A DNA stretch of 64,000 bases from Micropterix aruncella (lineage: Eukaryota; Arthropoda; Insecta; Lepidoptera; Micropterigidae), in the NCBI GenBank assembly GCA_944548615.1, contig OX155965.1, positions 17,166,806-17,230,805 of the forward strand, given 5' to 3'. The notes under the pieces were generated by a model. The model saw nothing but the letters and a program-made list of their open reading frames with translations, had not been told where the DNA came from and did no database searches. Positions 58,273 through 64,000 of this stretch are shown here, piece after piece; positions within the stretch are counted from its first letter, which is position 1; each line of letters begins with the position of its first letter. The position numbers were made by a program, and so were the translations under genes.

Positions 58273-58423
58273 CGGGCAGTATTTTACATCATACAAATCG
58301 ATGGGTTCGCCATTATGCGCAGGGATCTTCCATCTCAGTTCAAAGTGGTCGGCGTACGGTGACTGAACTGCTCCGGTTGCACTTGAAGTTCCAAGCAGAA
58401 GACGCGGAGGCTCGGGCGCTGAT
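58273..58423 (-). CDS. Fas2: Fasciclin 2-like, first half of fibronectin III domain 2
   Basis: The acceptor CTTTCAG is followed by one base completing the arginine codon from exon 61466-61740. The translation is [20 protein letters not shown], then [18 protein letters not shown] and LYDVKYCP. P-x-P, L-x-W-x-x-P-x-x-N-G-x-P-I and Y-x-V-x-Y mark FN3 strands A-C. The donor CCG|GTAAGT is in phase 0. Confidence 0.92.
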
Positions 58424-58499
58424 CTGAAAGTTACAAAAAAGTTGTGTTGGATGCAAAATAATAATAAATTCCTGATTGGTCAAATTTTTACCTTATATT

Positions 58500-58800
58500 G
58501 GGCTCCATTGCGTTTCTTTGTGAAATAAAATCGGAAATGGTTCGTGTGAACGAGACAGAGCAATACGCTAGAGCGGAATGTGAAATGAACAGTTGTCACT
58601 TTGTTGCATTAAAACTACCCGCCAAAGGTTCTGAATCTAACACCGCACGAAATGTGTTAAAATTTATTCAGACGAGTATATGTTCGACAGGTAGTTTTTA
58701 TCGACGATTGTTCGTTTCATATTCCGCTCTAACGTATTGCACTATCTCGTTTGCTTGAACTAATTTCAGTTTTAGTTCACAAAGAAACGCAATCGGGCCC
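58500..58800. mobile_element. Miniature inverted-repeat element, family M, copy 2
   Basis: Ends GGGCTCCATTGCGTTTCTTT and (complement) GGGCCCGATTGCGTTTCTTT with inverted homology extending about 120 bp, flanked by ATT on both sides. The same family as 27339-27661 (shared GAACGAGACAGAGCAATAC and TTTCATATTCCGCTCTAACG). No coding; the 86-residue frame here comes from the repeat arm. Confidence 0.82.
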
Positions 58801-59023
58801 ATTGTCACTGATGTATAAATATTTAGACTTGGCATTCAATACGAATTGCAGGCAAAAACCAATGCTGCTTTTGTCCCGGTGAAGCGGGAGAGAGTGCAAT
58901 AGCAATAGGGGGTTCGATTTACGAGATGACGTCACATCTTGATCATTTGAATATGAAAACAAATGAACGCTGCAGCGCAACTATCATGCAAATACCACTG
59001 AACCATTGCAGAAAAATAATAAT

Positions 59024-60190
59024 AAATACAAACGGAGCTGCCATGGAATTCACCGACCGGAGTCGGGCCCATCATAATACTATTTTTTACACTTCTGGGG
59101 GGTGAGCAGTGGATTCCGGACTTACGAACCGGCTGTGGTAGGTTTAGGACAGCTGTCTTGCCACATGTGAGCGTTCACCTTGCCACCCATTCACTCCCCC
59201 TTCGAAGCCATAGAATTTGAGATGCGCAAATCGCAGTTTTAGATAATTTTTCTAAGAAAGAGTTGATTATTTTTCTGGAAAGGCCAAGATCTTTAAAGAG
59301 GTGAAATAGAGATTTAGCTGGCAGGCCACGAGCGCCAACTTCCACCGCGTGAAGGTGAACAGTGAAGCCGTTCCGGGTTACGGCATTTGCAAGATCATGG
59401 TATTTATTTAATTTGTACTCGTGGTCTTTTGGGATATTTGATTCCCATGGAACAGTTAATTCTACAATAAGAGCCACCTTCCGAGATAGAGAGTAAAGAG
59501 TTATATCTGGACGGAGGGCTGTGCATCCGAGACTTTCAGGGAATTTATACTGCTTAGAGACCGAATCAACCTCCAGAATCCAATCTGTAGCTTTCTCGAT
59601 TATTGAGAAAGGTTTTGTAGTTAAATGTTTTTTGCCTTTAGAGCCATCCCGCACAAACTGTATTGGGGGTTTGGAGGATACTGTCAAACCCTTGTTGGCA
59701 CGAGCCACTGAGAGACTAATTACCTCGCGAATAACAGCGAGAACTTTGTCATGGCGGTAAGTGTACCGTCCTTGATCTAAGGCCACCTTGCAGCCAGCTA
59801 GAATGTGTCTAGCTGTGCAAGGGGTATTGCTACAGAGGGGACAAGAACTATCCTCGGCAAAGCTCCAACGAGCGAGGTTACTGGGGTCTGGAAGTGTATG
59901 CTAAAAGGCATTCAAATAAAATTTCAGCATCTCTGGCGTCCAGTCATAGAGCATTACCTTCCAGTGCATTGGAGGCGGAATGCAAAAGTCCCCAATTGTT
60001 GTCCAATCATTCTGGCATTGAAGGCCAATAGCATGAGCCATACTCTTGCTGTCGTAATCTCCCCGCAAAAGAGACTTCTTCAAGTCCACGTCGCTCGTGG
60101 TTGTACTGCCATACCCCAGACCAGTGCCATTCTGGCTGATTCCAGTAAGGAACTTTTTGTGGAAGTCTACGCGGGCTTGTAGATCATTAA
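59024..60190 (-). pseudogene. REL-endonuclease non-LTR retroelement, best-preserved copy
   Basis: Reading minus: VDFHKKFLTGISQNGTGLGY, then MHWKVMLYDWTPEMLKFYLN, a single TAG, then HTLPDPSNLARW, a zinc knuckle CPLC...ARHILAGC, GRYTYRHDKVLAVIREVISL, and a PD-(D/E)XK-like core LGCTALRPDITLYSL ... LIVELTVPWE, ending EVGARGLPAKS and LRRGSEWVAR. This order (post-RT thumb, CCHC, endonuclease) is that of R2/NeSL-type elements with a C-terminal restriction-like nuclease. The reverse transcriptase core is lost by 5' truncation. Only one stop is visible, so the copy is young. Confidence 0.83.
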
Positions 60191-60418
60191 AACAACATTA
60201 AAACATACTCGTAAAATGTAATTCTAATTGCTTTTGGCTGATTTGCTAGAAGAACTCATGCAATTCCATCTTCAATCTATATTTCAAAATGATATTTCAT
60301 GATTTTTTTGATACCTCTTAGTACCCAATTTGATTTATTTTTTATTTTTCTTTGAATAACAACCAAACGAGTGCACAGGTAAAATATTTTCTGGTATGCT
60401 GCCTGTCTCTGGTTTCTA

Positions 60419-60457
60419 TCATCTTGATCACCAAAGCGTTGACATAGTGATCAAGAT
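60419..60457. repeat. 12-bp perfect inverted repeat
   Basis: CATCTTGATCAC and GTGATCAAGATG around a 15-base spacer. A small isolated hairpin in the Fas2 intron; no role can be assigned. Confidence 0.7.
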
Positions 60458-60572
60458 GCTGCAGTGTGCTTTCTTTTTGATAGTGCTAAAAAATATATAA
60501 TAAATTTCTCGATAAACATAAGAGCATTTTAAGTTGTAGGATAGCAAGGAAATACAAAGAAACAGTAGGGCG

Positions 60573-61200
60573 GTGTCGACTACAGCGGGCGAACCCGTCA
60601 CCACTTTCAGCCGTGGGATAAACGTAGAAGACTTAGAGACAAGACAATCTACCGTCTAGCTCCGCCAACAAGCCCGTTAGAGGCCAACGCCTTAGGGCGA
60701 GGCACTGGGAAAGGTACACAGCGGGTACACAGCTTCACAGTACACAGCTTCGCCCCTTAACTACCAGTTTTGGTAGGATATCTCCGTCTAGAGTTCACCT
60801 TCAGGATACCTCCGTCCTCCCGACTGGTTAGAAGTTTGATGTCGCTTACGCGGCCTCTACCTGCTGTGTTTCAGCGGTAAATCAGTTTTAATTTATCGCG
60901 GACCTGGGCATCCTTTACACGTAGTGCCACATGGGATCGGGTGGCTCAATGTCATTTCAAGAGTGGCATGACAGCAGGTCAACATCCACCCCCGCTGCTT
61001 AGAAGACAGTATATTTCCATAGTCTTCAGACTCCTTCAACAATTAGTCAGAGTGCACAACCGATTGGTGCGCAAACCGTCCAGTAGCGCCGGGATGCAAT
61101 CCCACCAGGAGAAACCGGTCCACCATCTTGTGAGGCCTGAGACGTGGAAGTCTTACCGGGGGAGGCTTCTGAATAGGAGCTGAATTGTGAGTTGATCCAA
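60573..61200 (-). mobile_element. Unclassified retroposon family, copy 4
   Basis: It begins GTCGACTACAGCGGGCGAAC and continues through TCTACCGTCTAGCTCCGCC, GTCGCTTACGCGGCC, ATTTATCGCGGACC, CATTTCAAGAGTGGCATGAC, CCCCGCTGCTTAGAAG and GCAAACCGTCCAGTAGCGCC, the same order as copy 3. No protein was recognised. Confidence 0.7.
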
Positions 61201-61279
61201 TCCGTGAACAAAATGGATCTTGTGGCCCAAGCTGCACGGAACCGTTCGCTACCTAAAGAAACGATGATGTTAGTTTAGC

Positions 61280-61336
61280 GACACCCTTTCGCAAAGACGC
61301 CCTTTCTGCTGGCTAACACCCTTTCGCAAAGACGCC
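61280..61336. repeat. 21-bp direct repeat
   Basis: ACACCCTTTCGCAAAGACGC plus one base occurs at 61280 and 61316. Probably a local duplication. Confidence 0.65.
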
Positions 61337-61465
61337 AGATGGCTTCATTTTCGCAACCTAGCTGCCGACGGCCAATGCCGCGTCTATGTATTTGTATGTC
61401 AATGGGTAATGTACATAATCTGCATCCCAGACGCCACCACAAATATAATTGTAAAAAAAACAAAC

Positions 61466-61740
61466 CTTTTGGGCATAGTGTAGGACTGCGGTGCTGCCCA
61501 AGGTCCAAGTCCAACTTGATTGATAGCGGCGAATCTGAAGTTGTAGGTCACCATCGGAGCAAGATTCTCCACCACATACGGAGACTCTGCACTCCAGGTC
61601 TTGTTCTTTGCCAGGTTCCAGTCGAAGTTACGGTCCTCCTTGTATTGAACAGCGTACGCCAGGATCGGGAGGCCATACTCTTGTCCGGGACCGACCAGGG
61701 AGAATGTGATGGAAGTAGCGGTGAGGAGCTCCAACTTCGA
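61466..61740 (-). CDS. Fas2: Fasciclin 2-like, fibronectin III domain 1
   Basis: The acceptor TTTATCCACAG leads in phase 0 into SKLELLTATSITFSLVGPGQ, then LPILAYAVQYKEDRNFDWNL, the FN3 body, YVVENLAPMVTYNFRFAAIN and VGLGPWAAPQSYTMPKR. The L-x-P-x-x-x-Y-x-F-R-x-x-A-x-N-x-x-G pattern is the FN3 hallmark. It follows the Ig-domain exon ending EVLQ. The donor AAAAG|GTTTGT leaves phase 2. Confidence 0.92.
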
Positions 61741-62148
61741 CTGTGGATAAATCGTAAAATTGAAGCTGGGTCTACAAGGAGCTAACGTTTCTGAGGCAAT
61801 ATCCGTAAGGATAAAATATGAGGTAATAAAAACTGTATGAAAATCGAGTAACAGGACAAACATTATTTAGAAAATCTTAGAAGTAAATCGTAGTAACGCT
61901 ACCTTTAGAATTGCTCATGTAATGTACTCGGCACTATTCTCGCCTTTATGCAATAAAAAAAAAACAAGCCGATGGAAAGTGTTAACTTTAAAATATTAAT
62001 TTGGTCATATTTGATTGGTATTATGCAACTATTTTTAATGCAAATTTTACCACAATGTAGAAGAATTTATAGGTATGGTTTCAGTAGTAAATTTAAGGAG
62101 TCATCATTTTTCCGTTATCCACTTTTGATAGAAAACGTTAACTTCAAG

Positions 62149-62372
62149 TTTGTTTCCACTCCTTATTGTGAAATTCCACAATGGCCAGGTCTATTATCAT
62201 ATGACAATCTCTTACAACTAACCCTACTATGATGTGTTTATATGTATGTGTGCATGTAACATGTGTGTAAGTGTGTTTTGTTATTGCGTTCAATCGACAG
62301 AATTGAAATGCAATATTATCCTGATGGAAAATGGTAACCCAGCCAGGAATTGAATCGACCCAGCCACCGTCG
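62149..62372 (-). mobile_element. SINE-like element, copy 2
   Basis: The same family as 43462-43694: minus strand GATTCAATTCCTGGCTGGGT, CATTTTCCATCAGGATAATA, ATTGTGGAATTTCACAATAA. It lacks the long AAAC tail of copy 1. Confidence 0.6.
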
Positions 62373-62740
62373 TCGTGTCAAGTAAAATTTTTAAGGAAAT
62401 TTGACTGGTTATGATTGCCAAAATGTGGCTTACTGTAAAACATTGTTAGGTCTAAACATGGATTAATCGGGTCTAGGTTCAAACTCTTCAATTTACCTCT
62501 AAATAAAGAAAATCATAAAAAATTAAAAAAACACAAAAAAATGCGGGTGTATGCAATTATTCAAAATTGCTCTGAGCCGTGGGATAAATGATTCGGTATT
62601 AAATTCATTATATAGGTATGTCATATTTTAGTTTAGGCTGATGTTTCTCTCCGCAAAATATCCCAGAAGTCAAAAAAGACAAACAGTCATTACTGTCCAG
62701 CAGACAATAATAAAGCATATCAAGACATAAGTTCACTAAC

Positions 62741-62933
62741 CTGCAATACTTCTCTTGGCGGAGTGGCCATTCTTAACTCAATGTCGAGAACCTCTCTTCC
62801 GAGTCTGTTTGTAGCGACGCAGAGGTAGTGAGAGAAGTATTTTTGCTCGCCAGCGACTATGATAAGGTGACTGGCTGGTCCAGATCCGTAGATTTTAACA
62901 AAGCGGTCTTCCACCAGGGGTTGATTGTTAAAT
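62741..62933 (-). CDS. Fas2: Fasciclin 2-like, second half of the last Ig domain
   Basis: The first base completes the arginine codon from the previous exon (EWR). The translation is FNNQPLVEDRFVKIYGSGPA, SHLIIVAGEQKYFSHYLCVA and TNRLGREVLDIELRMATPP. HYLCVATNRLG is the Y-x-C-x-A-x-N-x-x-G signature of an Ig C2-set F strand. The donor TTGCAG|GTTAGT is in phase 0. Confidence 0.92.
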
Positions 62934-63036
62934 CTGAAATAGTTGTTAATAATAATAACTAGGGTTCGAAAATATGTTGATATTTAAATATACATATATT
63001 GAGATTTCTCGGATATAATGTATCAGATAAATAAGT

Positions 63037-63880
63037 ATGCCCACAAATAAAGTATGCCCGACGTGTAAGGAGTTCATAGGCACTGCCAAACATTTGCTAT
63101 GTGGTTGCAAAATACTGCTTGACCGAGGCCATTATTCCTATCGCCATGATAAAGTCCTCCAAATCATCAGAGAGGCTATCAGCCTATCTATTGCACGGAC
63201 CAGAAAAGGGCAAACGAGCAATGGCTTCAAGAAGGTCAACTTTGTAAAACCCGGAGCGAATAAGCTGCCTAAAGATAGGACTAAACCGTCCTCAATTTTG
63301 GGAGCAGCAAAGGACTGGCAATTGCTGATGGACACACATGAGAAGCATTACCAAATGCCTTCAGAAATCTGTACCACAGCTTACAGACTGGATATTCTCA
63401 TATTCTCAATGGTGACAAAGCATGTTGTACTTGTCGAGTCCCATGGGAAAGCAACATACCGAAGGACCACAACTTCAAAGTAAACAAGTACTGCAATTTA
63501 GTAGACCGGATAGTGAGAAACGGATTTAAGACTGATCTCTTCGCCGTGGAAGTCGGAGCAAGAGGACTACGGGCGAAGTCACTCTACAGCCTCTTCAAGA
63601 ATTTAGGCCTGCCAAGAGCGGCGCTGAGCTCATACATGGAGAGAGCCTCGAAAGCGGCACTGGAGGCATCCTACAGAATATGGATAGGTAGAGAGAGGGA
63701 GGCCGAGGGCGGGACTGGTGGTTCTCCGCGTCCTGGTCATCGCAGACTAGCTGATGAGGGCTTGTAGCGAGCCGAAACGTCACGCGCGCTGGAGAACTGT
63801 AGAGCGGCCGCTCACTAGTCCCACCTCGTCCGACACCCTCCTTTATTGCCAATGGGCCCGGATATGTTCAGTGAAGCCAT
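63037..63880 (+). pseudogene. REL-endonuclease retroelement, second subfamily, plus strand
   Basis: The 148-residue frame opens within the zinc knuckle (CPTCKEFIGTAKHLLCGC), then GHYSYRHDKVLQIIREAISL, a TAYRLDILIF block where other copies have RPD, and VVLVE, where about 8 bases are missing and the frame shifts. The frame resumes to GFKTDLFAVEVGARGLRAKS, FKNLGLPRAALSS and the stop at 63765-63767. Protein similarity to the copy at 59024 is clear but distant. A hammerhead-like fold overlaps the stop. The loss of the proline next to the catalytic Asp and the deletion make it inactive. Confidence 0.8.
63721..63797 (+). ncRNA. Hammerhead ribozyme-like motif
   Basis: All core parts are present in order. 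Stem III outer arms GTTCTCC (63721-63727) and GGAGAAC (63791-63797) are perfect. The cleavage triplet GTC is at 63730-63732. Stem I is CTGGTC with GACTAG around the loop ATCGCA. The core CTGATGA is at 63751-63757. Stem II has GG/CC plus CT/AG pairs with one bulged G, and GAAA is at 63774-63777. Inner stem III pairs A-U, C-G and G-C adjoin the core. Cleavage would fall after 63732. Such ribozymes are known in several retroelement groups. The asymmetric inner loop and the bulge are weaknesses; activity is untested. Confidence 0.72.
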
Positions 63881-63942
63881 TGAAAGCTGAGTTCAACACC
63901 TTCCTGATATATGTATATTATATAGATAAATATAATATTTAC

Positions 63943-64000
63943 CTCCATTCGATAGTAGCATTGGGAAAACTTTCAGCAAGGCAGCTCAGATTAGCGGGTC
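63943..64000 (-). CDS. Fas2: Fasciclin 2-like, first half of the last Ig domain (runs off the window)
   Basis: The minus strand reads ANLSCLAESFPNATIEWR with the donor GGAG|GTAAAT. L-x-C-x-A-x-x-x-P-x-x-x-I-x-W is the B-C strand signature of an Ig domain. It joins the exon at 62741-62933 in phase 2. Upstream Ig domains and the gene's start lie beyond the window edge. Confidence 0.88.

Noticed and set aside
61399..61863. Methionine start at 61863 for the Fas2 FN3 exon
   Set aside because: The first 41 residues of that open frame are intron; the acceptor at 61741-61742 gives the in-phase exon start.

Overview
The window is eukaryotic, most likely an arthropod and probably an insect. The evidence is spliced genes with long AT-rich introns, an insect-type Fasciclin 2 cell-adhesion gene, and a dense load of DNA transposons, non-LTR retroelements, Penelope-like fragments and miniature elements. 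The species cannot be named from the sequence alone.

Two host genes are seen, arranged tail to tail. On the plus strand, five coding exons between 7255 and 26161 join in frame to a 309-residue beta-1,3-glucuronosyltransferase (B3GAT/GlcAT family), a Golgi type II membrane enzyme. On the minus strand, from the right edge (64000) down to 38450, eight exons encode the 3' half of a Fasciclin 2-like protein: last Ig domains, two fibronectin type III domains, transmembrane segment, cytoplasmic tail and a C-terminal SAV motif. Read-through past the splice donor at 52256 gives a second C-terminus that looks like a GPI-anchor signal. All exon junctions were checked for GT/AG and reading phase by hand.

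The rest is mostly mobile DNA. At 1861-4811 lies an apparently complete hAT transposon with matching 8-bp target duplications and an intact two-exon transposase. At 31028-33772 lies a Tc1/mariner-superfamily element with unusual catalytic spacing (about 81 residues, Sailor/DD82E-like), split by a TTAA-flanked miniature element. There is also a decayed DD41D mariner (44716-46038), two other mariner pseudogenes, two PIF/Harbinger-type elements (one with a MADF remnant) and a Tc1 fragment. Retroelements include seven 5'-truncated minus- or plus-strand copies of one family whose polyprotein ends in a CCHC knuckle plus a restriction-like endonuclease domain, an eighth copy of a different subfamily carrying a hammerhead-ribozyme-like fold (63721-63797), several LINE 3' ends, and three Penelope-like 3' ends, two of them fold-backs. 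At least ten miniature inverted-repeat or fold-back elements are present, several in more than one copy.

Layout: 1-1850 AT-rich, no gene seen; 1.86-4.81 kb hAT; 5.3-5.5 kb Penelope fold-back; 7.2-26.2 kb glucuronosyltransferase with transposon-filled introns; 26.2-38.4 kb intergenic transposon graveyard; 38.4-64 kb Fasciclin 2 with transposon-filled introns.
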